The notes below the pieces were generated by a model. It had not been told where the DNA came from and searched no databases. It saw only the letters and a program-made list of their open reading frames with translations. A program made the translations under genes and the position numbers. Shown here piece by piece: positions 10,215 through 18,792 of a stretch of DNA of 33,454 nt. The stretch comes from Xanthomonas hortorum pv. cynarae (lineage in GTDB: Bacteria > Pseudomonadota > Gammaproteobacteria > Xanthomonadales > Xanthomonadaceae), in contig NZ_MDFM01000044.1 of the NCBI RefSeq assembly GCF_002939985.1, forward strand, positions 1 through 33,454, given 5' to 3'. Position 1 is the stretch's first letter, and each line of letters opens with the position of its first letter.

Positions 10215-11989
10215 GCATTTTTCCCCGACATTTCTCTGCGCGCGGCCTGTTGCTGCTGGCCTTCGTGCTGGCACCGCCGGCGTGGTCTGCCGATGGCAGC
10301 AAACCTGCGGCGGCTGCGACCTCGCCGGTGGCGGCGCATCCGCCGGGCGCGGCGATTGCCAGCGGTCACACCTTGGCCACCGATGCCGGCCTGCAGATCC
10401 TGCGCGAAGGCGGCAATGCCTTCGATGCGGCCATCGCGGTGTCGTCCACGCTGGCGGTGGTCGAGCCGATCAGTTCGGGTCTGGGCGGCGGTGGCTTCTT
10501 CCTGCTGCACGATGCCAAGACCGGCAAGGACGTGATGCTGGACGCGCGCGAGTACGCGCCCGCGTCGGCCAGCGAGGCGCAGTTCCTCGACAAGAAGGGC
10601 GAGCTGGATCGTGACCGCTCGGTCAACGGCCCGTGGTCGGCCGGTATTCCCGGGCTGCCCGCCGCGCTGGTGGAACTGGCCTCCAAACACGGCCGGCTGC
10701 CACTCAAGCAGTCGCTGGCACCGTCGATCCGCATCGCCACCGAGGGCTTTCCGGTGTACGCGCGCATGGCCAAGGGCTATGCCTCGCGGCGTGAAGTGAT
10801 GGAGCGTTATCCCGGCACGCGCGAGGTGTATCTGCGCGGCGGCAAGCCCATTGCCGAAGGCGACATCTTCAAGCAGCCCGAGCTCGCACATACGTTGAAG
10901 CTGCTTGGCGACAAGGGCTTCGATGGCTTCTACAAGGGCGAAACTGCCAAGAAACTGCTGGCTGGCGTCAAGCAGGCCGGCGGACAATGGAAGGCCGCCG
11001 AGCTGTCCGGGTATCGGGTGAAGGAGCGCACGCCGATCCAGTTCGATTACCGCGGCTGGAAGATCACCACCGCGCCGCCGCCGTCCTCCGGCGGGATCGC
11101 ACTCGCTGCGATGCTGCAGATTCTGGAAGGCTGGGACCTGGACAAGCTAGACGACGCGCACCGCACCCATCTGGTGGTGGAAGCGATGCGCCGCGCCTAC
11201 CGCGACCGCACCTTTTTCCTGGGCGACCCGGACTTTGTCGCCGTGCCGCAGCGCGTGCTGACCAGCAAGGATTACGCGCAGGGTCTGCGTGCCACGATCA
11301 ACCCGGAGAAGGCCACGCCCAGCGATCTGCTGTCGGGCAATCCCACCCCGCTGGAAGACGACGAGACCACGCATTTCTCCATCATCGACAGCGAAGGCAA
11401 TCGTGTCGGTGCCACCCAGACCGTCAACCTGCTGTACGGCTCCGGGCTGATCCCCAAGGGCACCGGCGTGCTGCTCAACGACGAGATGGACGACTTCGCG
11501 CTCAAGCCGGGCACGCCGAACGCCTTTGGCGTGATGGGTTACGCCGCCAACGCGCCCAAGCCGGGCAAGCGCATGCTCAGCTCGATGACGCCCACCTTCA
11601 TGGAATCGGCCGACAAGGTCGCGGTGATCGGCACCCCGGGCGGCAGCCGCATCATCACCATGGTGCTGCTCGGCATCCTGGGCTACGACGCCGGCCTGGA
11701 CGCGCAGCAGGTCAGCGCCTTGCCGCGTTATCACCACCAGTGGCTGCCGGACGTGATCGAGGCCGAGAGCAACGCGTTCTCGCCGCAGACCGTCAAGGCG
11801 CTGCAAGCGATGGGCCACGCGCTCAAGCTGCCCGGCGACACCGCCGCCGGCGGCCGCGGTTCCAGCCATGTGTGGGGCAACCTGCAGACGGTGGAATGGG
11901 ACAAGCGCAGCAACGTGCTCAGCGGCGGTAGCGACCCGCGTAACCCGGTGGGCAAGGCGCAAGTGCAGCTGGACGCAGCTGCGCGCTGA
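10211..11989 (+). CDS. ggt: Gamma-glutamyltransferase (glutathione hydrolase) precursor
   Basis: A 592-residue periplasmic N-terminal-nucleophile hydrolase that cleaves glutathione and other gamma-glutamyl compounds. A Sec signal peptide is clear (SARGLLLLAFVLAPPAWSA, cleavage near 27). The autoprocessing site is DDETTHFSIID, with Thr386 the predicted nucleophile at the head of the small subunit. The substrate motif GGGGFFLL of the large subunit, NGPWSAGIPGLPAAL, and MLSSMTPTF and GTPGGSRIITM of the small subunit all match the family. It starts with GTG inside the ferredoxin stop codon. Linkage with a cytosolic ferredoxin suggests conserved order rather than shared function. Confidence 0.96.
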   Translation: MSIFPRHFSARGLLLLAFVLAPPAWSADGSKPAAAATSPVAAHPPGAAIASGHTLATDAGLQILREGGNAFDAAIAVSSTLAVVEPISSGLGGGGFFLLHDAKTGKDVMLDAREYAPASASEAQFLDKKGELDRDRSVNGPWSAGIPGLPAALVELASKHGRLPLKQSLAPSIRIATEGFPVYARMAKGYASRREVMERYPGTREVYLRGGKPIAEGDIFKQPELAHTLKLLGDKGFDGFYKGETAKKLLAGVKQAGGQWKAAELSGYRVKERTPIQFDYRGWKITTAPPPSSGGIALAAMLQILEGWDLDKLDDAHRTHLVVEAMRRAYRDRTFFLGDPDFVAVPQRVLTSKDYAQGLRATINPEKATPSDLLSGNPTPLEDDETTHFSIIDSEGNRVGATQTVNLLYGSGLIPKGTGVLLNDEMDDFALKPGTPNAFGVMGYAANAPKPGKRMLSSMTPTFMESADKVAVIGTPGGSRIITMVLLGILGYDAGLDAQQVSALPRYHHQWLPDVIEAESNAFSPQTVKALQAMGHALKLPGDTAAGGRGSSHVWGNLQTVEWDKRSNVLSGGSDPRNPVGKAQVQLDAAAR

Positions 11990-12016
11990 TGGCGTAGAGC
12001 GGCCAACCATAAGGAC

Positions 12017-12127
12017 TGCGCAGCTGCCAGGCGGTCGCGGCCGGTGCCTGGAATCGGCATATACCGCGCTATTACATTGAGGTTACTCCGCGCCGTCCGT
12101 GCCCACCTGACGACTGCTCGCTACGTT
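12017..12127. repeat. ~110-bp dispersed intergenic element, copy 1
   Basis: This stretch aligns along its length with 26509-26613. Best-conserved parts are the left end (CTGCGC ... CAGGCGG-CGC ... GTC/GCGG) and the right end (CCACCTGACGAC-GCTCGC, 18 of 19 positions). The two ends of one copy are also imperfect inverted repeats of each other (GCCAGGCGGTCGC against GTCAGGTGGGCAC). That is the form of a small non-coding MITE or REP-like element. It lies 28 bases after the ggt stop. Confidence 0.6.
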
Positions 12128-12359
12128 TTGTTTGTTGATTGAGTGCTGATCGATTGAGGTGCGCCTGCTTTCGTAAGCGAAGGCAGGCACTTGCTGGATA
12201 CCATCGTGTGTTGTGTCATGCCACGCGCGATAACGAGGTTATCCGCATGTGCTCGCCATCGGTCGATGCAGGCACGCATCCGCAGCGATGCAAATCCACA
12301 TGTTGGCCTATACCTGGATTGGACTTGTTGCCTTGCGCCAATGCAGCGACCATCGCTTC
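12128..12359 (+). other. Leader region upstream of the GH9 gene
   Basis: No gene is visible. It contains one hairpin with 11-bp arms 12163-12173 and 12178-12188 and a TAAG loop (one G-U pair), without a T-tract. The frame of the glycosidase is open back to 12249, so longer starts exist (12249, 12303), but they would bury the signal peptide. Confidence 0.5.
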
Positions 12360-14117
12360 ATGAATATTTTCCAGACTCTGCTCACCAGCATGGTGATGGC
12401 ATCGCCCATCGCCGCCTATGCGGCCGACACCACCGGCAACCAGGCCGCATCGGCCACTGGCGCAGCCATCCACGTCAATCAGCTCGGTTATCTGCCCGGT
12501 TCGGCCAAGCTTGCAGTGGTCGGGTTGCCGCAAGGCGCGGCAACCGGCGCTGACCGTTTCATTGTGGAAGACGCGCAAGGGCGCCGCTTACTGCAGGGCA
12601 CTTTGCAACCTGCCGCGCAGTGGTCGCCGGCCGGTCAACAGGCGCGGGTGGTGGATTTTTCAAGTCTGCGTAAAGCAGGCACGTATCGATTGAAGATCGA
12701 CGGGCTGCCGGCATCCGATCCATTCCCGATTGCGGCCGGCGCGTATCAGCCAGTGCTCGATGCATCGCTGAAGGCGTTCTATTTCAACCGCGCCAGCACT
12801 GCGCTGCCGGCGCAGTTCGCCGGGCGCTATGCGCGTGCGGCTGGGCACCCGGATACGCAGGTGCGCATCCACCCTTCCGCGGCATCGGCCACGCGTCCGG
12901 CCGACAGCGTGATCAGTGCGCCCAAGGGCTGGTACGACGCCGGTGACTACAACAAGTACGTCGTCAATTCCGGCATCAGCACCTACACCTTGCTGGCCGC
13001 CTACGAGCAGTATCCGGCGCTGTTCAAGGCGCAGGCGCTAACCATCCCCAACGACGCGCCCGGCGTGCCCGGCATCCTGCAGGAGACCTGGTGGAATCTG
13101 GAGTGGATGCTGGCCATGCAGGACCCGGCCGATGGCGGCGTGTACCACAAGCTCACCGACAAGCAGTTCGATGGGTTGGTGATGCCCGAGCAAGCCAAGC
13201 AACAACGCTATGTGGTGATGAAGGCCACTGCGGCCACACTGGATTTCGCTGCGGTGATGGCGGCGGCCAGTCGCGTGTATGCACCGTTCGAGAAGCAGTA
13301 TCCGGGTGTGTCCGCACGCATGTTGAAAGCCGCGCGCAGTGCCTGGGCGTGGGCGCAGCAACACCCGGATGTGATCTATCGCCAGCCGGATGACGTGCGC
13401 ACCGGCGGCTACGACGATGCGCAGGTGGACGATGAATTCGCCTGGGCTGCGGCGGAGTTGTATGTGACCACGCGCGAGGACGGGTTTTACGATGCGATGA
13501 TCGCGCGCAATGTGCCGGCCAGCGTGCCGGGGTGGAGCGATGTCGGCGGGTTGGCGTGGATGTCGCTGGCCGAACATCGCGAGCAGCTCACCCCGCATGC
13601 CGATCGCGCACGCATTACGCGTGAGATCACCGGCCTGGCGCAGCGTCTTGCCGATGAGTGGCAGTCCTCTCCCTGGCGTCTGGCGATGACGGACACCGAC
13701 TTCGTGTGGGGCAGCAATGCGGTGGTGCTCAACCGCGCGATGATGTTGATGCAGGGCTACCGGCTGACCCGGCAGCGGCCATTTCTGGATGCCGCGCAGT
13801 CGCAGCTGGATTACATCCTGGGGCGCAATCCGCTCGGGTTGTCGTTCGTTACCGGGGTAGGGCAGCGCACGCCGATGCATATCCACCATCGCCCTTCCGA
13901 AGCCGACGGCATCGACGCGCCGGTCCCCGGCTGGCTGGCCGGCGGCCCGCAACCGGGCCAGCAGGACGCCAAGGACTGCAAGGTGGCGTATCCCTCAAAA
14001 CTGCCGGCGTTGTCGTATCTGGATAACGCCTGCAGTTATGCCAGCAATGAAGTGGCGATCAACTGGAATGCGCCGCTGGTGTATGTGAGTGCTGCGATTG
14101 AGGCGTCTACGCGGTAA
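12360..14117 (+). CDS. Secreted glycoside hydrolase family 9 (endoglucanase-type)
   Basis: A 585-residue precursor with Sec signal MNIFQTLLTSMVMASPIAAYAA. Residues about 30-125 form the Ig-like CelD_N domain that precedes many GH9 enzymes (IHVNQLGYLPGSAKLAVV ... GTYRLKIDG). The catalytic (alpha/alpha)6 barrel follows: GWYDAGDYNKYVVN contains Asp193 and Asp196, which position the water as base in this inverting family; SFVTGVGQRTPMHIHHRPS is the conserved substrate-cleft histidine motif; Glu564 in SNEVAINWNAPLVYV is the expected acid. It probably cleaves beta-1,4-glucan of plant walls, or short cello-oligomers, in the periplasm or outside the cell. No carbohydrate-binding module is present. 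I chose ATG 12360 because it gives a proper signal peptide, although its ribosome site is weak. It stands alone between repeats. Confidence 0.92.
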   Translation: MNIFQTLLTSMVMASPIAAYAADTTGNQAASATGAAIHVNQLGYLPGSAKLAVVGLPQGAATGADRFIVEDAQGRRLLQGTLQPAAQWSPAGQQARVVDFSSLRKAGTYRLKIDGLPASDPFPIAAGAYQPVLDASLKAFYFNRASTALPAQFAGRYARAAGHPDTQVRIHPSAASATRPADSVISAPKGWYDAGDYNKYVVNSGISTYTLLAAYEQYPALFKAQALTIPNDAPGVPGILQETWWNLEWMLAMQDPADGGVYHKLTDKQFDGLVMPEQAKQQRYVVMKATAATLDFAAVMAAASRVYAPFEKQYPGVSARMLKAARSAWAWAQQHPDVIYRQPDDVRTGGYDDAQVDDEFAWAAAELYVTTREDGFYDAMIARNVPASVPGWSDVGGLAWMSLAEHREQLTPHADRARITREITGLAQRLADEWQSSPWRLAMTDTDFVWGSNAVVLNRAMMLMQGYRLTRQRPFLDAAQSQLDYILGRNPLGLSFVTGVGQRTPMHIHHRPSEADGIDAPVPGWLAGGPQPGQQDAKDCKVAYPSKLPALSYLDNACSYASNEVAINWNAPLVYVSAAIEASTR

Positions 14118-14151
14118 GGCGGGGCGTCTTCAATGCGATGTCTCAGCTGTT

Positions 14152-14261
14152 CCTTCTCCCACCGGGAGAAGGTGGCCGTAGCGCCGGATGAGGGTATGGC
14201 GTCGGCAGGAACACTGACACACCGTACCCTCACCCCAACCCCTCTCCCGGAGGGAGAGGGG
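14152..14261. repeat. Palindromic intergenic repeat (CCTTCTCCC / CCCCTCTCC type), copy A
   Basis: The element is bounded by two hairpins: CCTTCTCCC-ACC-GGGAGAAGG at 14152-14172 and CCCCTCTCC-5-GGAGAGGGG at 14239-14261. Between them are GCGCCGGATGAGGGTA and TACCCTCACCCCAACC. The same modules recur inverted at 23468-23594. I know this kind of repeat from Xanthomonas intergenic regions. It lies between two convergent genes. Confidence 0.75.
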
Positions 14262-14318
14262 CTTTAAGCCACCGCAGCTCGTTCCCCCGGGGAGAGGGGC
14301 TTTAAGCCGCCGTAGCTC
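14253..14318. repeat. Direct 28-bp duplication at the end of the intergenic repeat
   Basis: GGAGAGGGGCTTTAAGCC-CCG-AGCTC occurs twice, 14253-14280 and 14291-14318, 26 of 28 positions identical. The second copy reaches into the upp stop codon, so it postdates or reshaped the end of that gene. Confidence 0.6.
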
Positions 14319-14949
14319 ACTCCACCCGCGTACCAAAAATCCGGTCGCCTGCATCGCCCAGGCCGGGCAGGATGTAGCCCTTCTCGTTGAGGTGATCGTC
14401 GATTGCGGCGGTGTACACCTCCACGTCCGGATGTACCGCTTCCAGCGCTTTCAGGCCCTCCGGTGCGGCCACTAAAAAAATGCCCTTGATGCGCCGTGCG
14501 CCGGCGCGCTTGAGCATGTCGATGGTGGCGATCAGGGTGCCGCCGGTGGCCAGCATCGGGTCCAGGATCAGCGCGTCGCGTTCTTCCAGGCGGCCGGTGA
14601 GGCGTTCGAAGTAGGGCACCGGCTGCAGGGTTTCTTCGTCGCGCTGCAGGCCGACCACGCTCACGCGCGCGGCCGGGATCAGCGCCAGCACGCCCGGCAG
14701 CATGCCCAACCCTGCGCGCAGGATCGGGACCAGGGTGATTTTTGCGCCGGCAATCCGCTGGACGGTCACCGGGCCGGCCCAGCCGGGTTGCACGTGCGAT
14801 TCGGTGTCCAGATTGGCGGTGGCCTCGTAAGCCAGCAACGTGCCCAGCTCGGTGACCAGTTCGCGGAAGCCCTTGGTGCTCAAGGCGGCATCGCGCAGCA
14901 GACCGATCTTGTGTTGAACGAGGGGGTGGCGAACTTCGACGATTTTCAT
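14317..14949 (-). CDS. upp: Uracil phosphoribosyltransferase
   Basis: A 210-residue cytosolic salvage enzyme that makes UMP from uracil and PRPP. The motifs are complete: [11 protein letters not shown] (loop near the N-terminal third), the PRPP-binding [18 protein letters not shown], and the uracil-binding [17 protein letters not shown] at the C-terminus. The frame is open further upstream, but [20 protein letters not shown] at 14949 is the usual beginning and length of Upp. A shallow ribosome site precedes it. It is monocistronic on the minus strand, converging on the GH9 gene across the repeat element. No permease gene follows. Confidence 0.97.
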   Translation of the reverse strand: MKIVEVRHPLVQHKIGLLRDAALSTKGFRELVTELGTLLAYEATANLDTESHVQPGWAGPVTVQRIAGAKITLVPILRAGLGMLPGVLALIPAARVSVVGLQRDEETLQPVPYFERLTGRLEERDALILDPMLATGGTLIATIDMLKRAGARRIKGIFLVAAPEGLKALEAVHPDVEVYTAAIDDHLNEKGYILPGLGDAGDRIFGTRVE

Positions 14950-15100
14950 GGGCAGCGACAGGCGGGAGAGACCCACAGTGTGCCGCAGCCGGCGGCAGCG
15001 TCGCCACACATTGCGCGTGATCGCGCTTGCAGATGTCATGTCAGTGAAACGTCGTAGACATAGTGTGCCCACCCATTCTTAACCAATTGGGGAAGCACCC

Positions 15101-17659
15101 GTGCTCAACAAGACTCCGCTCTGCCTGGCGATCACGCTGACGTTGGCTGCGGCCACGTGGAGCCCGCTAGCGCTGGCGGCTGAGGGTGCTGCTGCAACCG
15201 GCGCAGCAAGCGCTGCGGCCATCGATCTGGAGCGGCTGGAAGTGCGCCCGCAAACGGAATCGCAAGTACGCGCGGTGGATCTCAAGCGCAGCTCCGATGC
15301 CATCCAGGATGCGGTCGCCTCCGATGCGATGGGCCGCTATCCCGACAAGAATGTTGCAGAATCCTTGCAGCGCCTGCCCGGCGTCAGCGTCACCCGCGAT
15401 CAGGGCGAAGGCCGCTTCGTGGTGATCCGCGGTCTGGATTCGGCGCTCAACAGCGTCACCATCGACGGCATGACCATGGGCACGCCGGAAGACGGCACGC
15501 GCTCGGCGCCGCTGGACGTGATTCCCTCCGATTCCACCGAGCGCCTGAAGGTGGTCAAGTCGCCAACGCCTGACATGCCGGGCGATTCCATCGGCGGCGC
15601 AATTCAAGTCGAGTCCACCTCCGCATTCGATCGCGATGGCCGCACCTTGCGCGGCTCGGTCGAAGGCAGCCACCAGTCGCTGTCGGGCAAGACCAGCCCG
15701 AAGGGCGCGTTCAACTACAGCGATATCTTCGATGGCACCTTCGGTGTGGCAGTGGGTGTGAACTACCAGGATCGCGAATTCGAATCCGACAACACCGAAG
15801 TGGCCTACGACAGTTTCGATGGCGGTGCGGCCGACGATTTGTTTGCCGGTGAAGTGCAGCGCCGCAAATACTTCATCGAACGCACCCGCATGGGCGCCAA
15901 CCTCAATCTGGACTGGCGCCCGGACGAAGACAACCGCTATTACCTGCGTACGCTGTACAGCCGTTTCGACGATGCCGAAACGCGTCAGCGCACCATCTTC
16001 GGTCTGAGCGATGGTCAGGTCAGCGCCAACGGCGATGGCACCTACAACGTGGCCGATCTGCCGGCCGATTCGATCTCCAAGCGCGTGCGTTATCGCACCA
16101 AGAAGGAAGACACCATGGCCTTGAGCGTGGGCGGCGAAAATCGCCTGAGCGCAGCCACCGTGGATTACAAGGTGGGCTACACCAAGACCACCGAGCGCGT
16201 GAACGATGAAATGGAAGCGCGCTTCAACTATGACGGCGACGATCTGTCGGCCACGGTCGATCAGAACAGCGGGATTCCGCGCCTGGGCTTCTCCGACAAC
16301 GGCTGGCAGAGCAACGACGATTTCGTGTTCGACCGCTTCGTACTTTCGCCCAAGCGGGTGGACGACAGCGAGCGCAGCGCGCAGGTCAACGTGCGCTTCG
16401 ATGGCGAGCATTCCAGCCTGAAGATGGGCGTGCTCGGTCGCTGGCGCGAGCGCGATGTCAATGTGGACGAACGCGAGCTGCGTCGCGGCCCGGCGATCGA
16501 CTTGAGCGACTGGACCACCGCCGCGCCGGAACACCGTGGCGGCACCTTGGGCGAAAGCATCGGCTCGGATGGCATGCGCCGTTACTGGAACACCTCCGGC
16601 AATCTGTACAGCGCACGTCCGCAGGATGTCGGCGGCAATCAGCAGGTCTCGCTGCAGGACGACTACACCGCCACCGAAGATGTGTTTGCGACGTACGCAA
16701 TGGGCACCTGGGACATCGGGGCGCTGCGCATGATTGCCGGCGTGCGTGTGGAGAACACCCAGTTCAATGCCACCGGCAATCAGGTGGACGTGGCAGAAGA
16801 CGGCCGCTCGGCCACGGTGACGCCACGGGAGGCGTCCAGCAGCTACACCAATGTGCTGCCGGGCCTGCACCTGCGCTATGACACCGGCAACGACTGGGTG
16901 CTGCGGTTTGCGGCCAACAAGACCTTGTCGCGTCCGTCGTTCGGCGATGTCTCGCCGCGCGTGAGCATCAATCGCGGCGATGAGGAAGTGAGCATCGGCA
17001 ATCCCGATCTCAATCCTTACCGTTCCACCAATCTGGATCTGTCGTTCGAAAAATACATCGGCAGCACCGGCCTGATCTCGTTGGGCGTGTTCAACAAATC
17101 GATCGACGATTACATCGTGCAGACGATCAGCACCAACGATGCGGAATTCCCGGATTTGCAGGTCACGCGTTCGATCAATGGCGACACCGCAAAAGTGCGC
17201 GGTGCCGAGTTCAATTGGCAGCAGACCCTGGACTTCCTGCCGGAAGGCTGGAATGGCCTGTTGGTCGGTGCCAGCGCCACCGTGCTGGACAGCGATTTCG
17301 ACCCCGGCCTGAGCGACCGCGCCGGTGAGGACTTCACCTTGCCGCGTTCGTCCAAGCGGATCTACAGCGGCCATCTGGGTTATGAAAAATATGGCTTCAG
17401 TGCGCGCGTGGCAGCGGTATATCGCAGCGAATACCTGGACACCATCGGCGCCAGCCGCGCGTACGATATCTATGTCGCTCCGCACACACAGCTGGATTTC
17501 AGCATGAATTACCAATTCAACAGCCACGTCAGCCTGTATCTGGAAGCGCAGAACCTGCTGGACGAGCCGCTGGAGCTGTACCAGGGCGTGCCCACACGCA
17601 CGCTGCAGAACGAAGAATACGGCCGCACCTATGCGCTCGGCCTGAAGGTGGCACTGTGA
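15101..17659 (+). CDS. TonB-dependent outer-membrane receptor
   Basis: An 852-residue outer-membrane receptor of the TonB-dependent class common in Xanthomonas and Caulobacter. A signal peptide ends about residue 27 (SPLALAA). The plug domain (about 60-185) shows RYPDKNVAESLQRLPGVSV, GRFVVIRGLDSALNSVTIDG and GDSIGGAIQV. The rest is a 22-strand barrel, with the family motif FAANKTLSRPSFGDVSP and NPYRSTNLDLSFEKYI. It ends YGRTYALGLKVAL, lacking the usual terminal aromatic residue. The GTG start is set by GGGGAAG upstream. It overlaps the phytase-like gene (GTGA), so the imported ligand is probably a phosphorylated compound such as inositol phosphate (inference). No siderophore genes are near. 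Confidence 0.95.
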   Translation: MLNKTPLCLAITLTLAAATWSPLALAAEGAAATGAASAAAIDLERLEVRPQTESQVRAVDLKRSSDAIQDAVASDAMGRYPDKNVAESLQRLPGVSVTRDQGEGRFVVIRGLDSALNSVTIDGMTMGTPEDGTRSAPLDVIPSDSTERLKVVKSPTPDMPGDSIGGAIQVESTSAFDRDGRTLRGSVEGSHQSLSGKTSPKGAFNYSDIFDGTFGVAVGVNYQDREFESDNTEVAYDSFDGGAADDLFAGEVQRRKYFIERTRMGANLNLDWRPDEDNRYYLRTLYSRFDDAETRQRTIFGLSDGQVSANGDGTYNVADLPADSISKRVRYRTKKEDTMALSVGGENRLSAATVDYKVGYTKTTERVNDEMEARFNYDGDDLSATVDQNSGIPRLGFSDNGWQSNDDFVFDRFVLSPKRVDDSERSAQVNVRFDGEHSSLKMGVLGRWRERDVNVDERELRRGPAIDLSDWTTAAPEHRGGTLGESIGSDGMRRYWNTSGNLYSARPQDVGGNQQVSLQDDYTATEDVFATYAMGTWDIGALRMIAGVRVENTQFNATGNQVDVAEDGRSATVTPREASSSYTNVLPGLHLRYDTGNDWVLRFAANKTLSRPSFGDVSPRVSINRGDEEVSIGNPDLNPYRSTNLDLSFEKYIGSTGLISLGVFNKSIDDYIVQTISTNDAEFPDLQVTRSINGDTAKVRGAEFNWQQTLDFLPEGWNGLLVGASATVLDSDFDPGLSDRAGEDFTLPRSSKRIYSGHLGYEKYGFSARVAAVYRSEYLDTIGASRAYDIYVAPHTQLDFSMNYQFNSHVSLYLEAQNLLDEPLELYQGVPTRTLQNEEYGRTYALGLKVAL

Positions 17660-18792
17660 TCGCAACGCGCACGCTGCTCCACACCACGTTACTCCACACC
17701 ACACTGCTCGCTACCGCACTGGCGCTGACGGCTTGCGCCAGCGCACCGGTCGACCGCGAAGCCGACGAGGCGCTGCTGAAAGACCCCTTGCTCAGCGAGG
17801 CCAGGGTGGCGCACGAAGTGGTGCCGGAAGCCTTCATCACCACTTCTACGCCGTCCGACAATCTGGATTCGCCGGCCAGCTGGATGGCGCCGGATGGCAG
17901 CCGCTGGCTGATCGCCACTGCCAAGGCCACGCATGCGTTGGTGGTATTCGACGGCGACAACGGCAAGCGCCTGCGCGTGGTCGGCGGCAAGGGCAAGGCC
18001 CTGGGCAAGCTGGATCGCCCGAACGGGATCTCGGTGGTCGACGATCTGCTGTTTGTGGTCGAGCGCGACAACCGCCGTGTGCAGGTGTTCTCGCTGCCGG
18101 ACTTCAAGCCGTTGACCGCCTTCGGCCAGGACGAACTGCGCGAGCCTTACGGGCTGTGGGTGCGCAAGCACGACGGGGGCTACGAGGTGGTGGTCAGCGA
18201 CAACTACATGTCGCCGGCCAACAAGGATCTGCCGCCGCCGGTGGCCGACCTCGGTCAGCGCTTTCGGCGTTATCAACTGAACAACGCAGGGCAGGGCTGG
18301 CAATCGCAGCTGACCCAGAGCTTTGGCGATACCACCGAAGCGGGTGCAGTGCGGATTGCCGAATCGGTGTTCGGCGATGAAGCCAATGCGCGCTTGATGA
18401 TTGCCGAAGAAGATGTGGCCGTGGGCACGCAGCTACGCGAGTACGGCATGGATGGACGTTATCGTGGGCGCAATGTCGGCACCGGCTTGTTCAAGGCGCA
18501 GGCCGAAGGCATGACCTTGCTGGCGTGCAGCGATGGCAGCGGGTACTGGATCGCCACCGATCAGTTCAAGGACCGCAGTGTGTTCCAGGTGTTCGATCGC
18601 CAGAGCCTGGCGCATGTGGGCGCATTCGCCGGCCGGGTGACCGCCAATACCGATGGCGTGTGGCTGGATCAGCGCGGCGATGCGCGCTTCCCCGGTGGCG
18701 TGTTCTATGCCTTGCATGACGACCAGGCGGTGGCCGCCTTCGATTGGCGCGATATCGCGCGCACGCTGCGCTTGAAAGAGTGCGCGCCATGA
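17656..18792 (+). CDS. Phytase-like beta-propeller lipoprotein
   Basis: A 378-residue lipoprotein (TALALTAC, lipobox Cys27) with a domain resembling beta-propeller (3-)phytases. These calcium-dependent enzymes take phosphate from myo-inositol hexakisphosphate. Supporting segments are DNLDSPASWMAPDGSRWLIATAK, LDRPNGISVVDDLLFVVERDNRRVQVF, EPYGLWVRK, MIAEEDVAVGTQLREYGM, GSGYWIATDQFKDRSVFQVFDR and FPGGVFYALHDDQAVAAFDW, repeating the W-P-DG and D-x-V-F blade pattern. The start is GTG 17656, overlapping the receptor stop. The three-gene overlap with receptor and phosphatase supports a surface phosphate-scavenging role. The propeller fold is clear; phytate as substrate is inferred. Confidence 0.85.
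   Translation: MIATRTLLHTTLLHTTLLATALALTACASAPVDREADEALLKDPLLSEARVAHEVVPEAFITTSTPSDNLDSPASWMAPDGSRWLIATAKATHALVVFDGDNGKRLRVVGGKGKALGKLDRPNGISVVDDLLFVVERDNRRVQVFSLPDFKPLTAFGQDELREPYGLWVRKHDGGYEVVVSDNYMSPANKDLPPPVADLGQRFRRYQLNNAGQGWQSQLTQSFGDTTEAGAVRIAESVFGDEANARLMIAEEDVAVGTQLREYGMDGRYRGRNVGTGLFKAQAEGMTLLACSDGSGYWIATDQFKDRSVFQVFDRQSLAHVGAFAGRVTANTDGVWLDQRGDARFPGGVFYALHDDQAVAAFDWRDIARTLRLKECAP

Noticed and set aside
12195..12230. Possible Clp box (GTGTGTTGTGTCATG) before the GH9 gene
   Set aside because: There is no TCACA half at the right spacing, so it does not fit TGTGA-N6-TCACA.
15167..17704. Minus-strand open frame of 845 codons opposite the TonB receptor gene
   Set aside because: It is a codon-bias shadow of the receptor frame, rich in Ala, His and Val without any motif.
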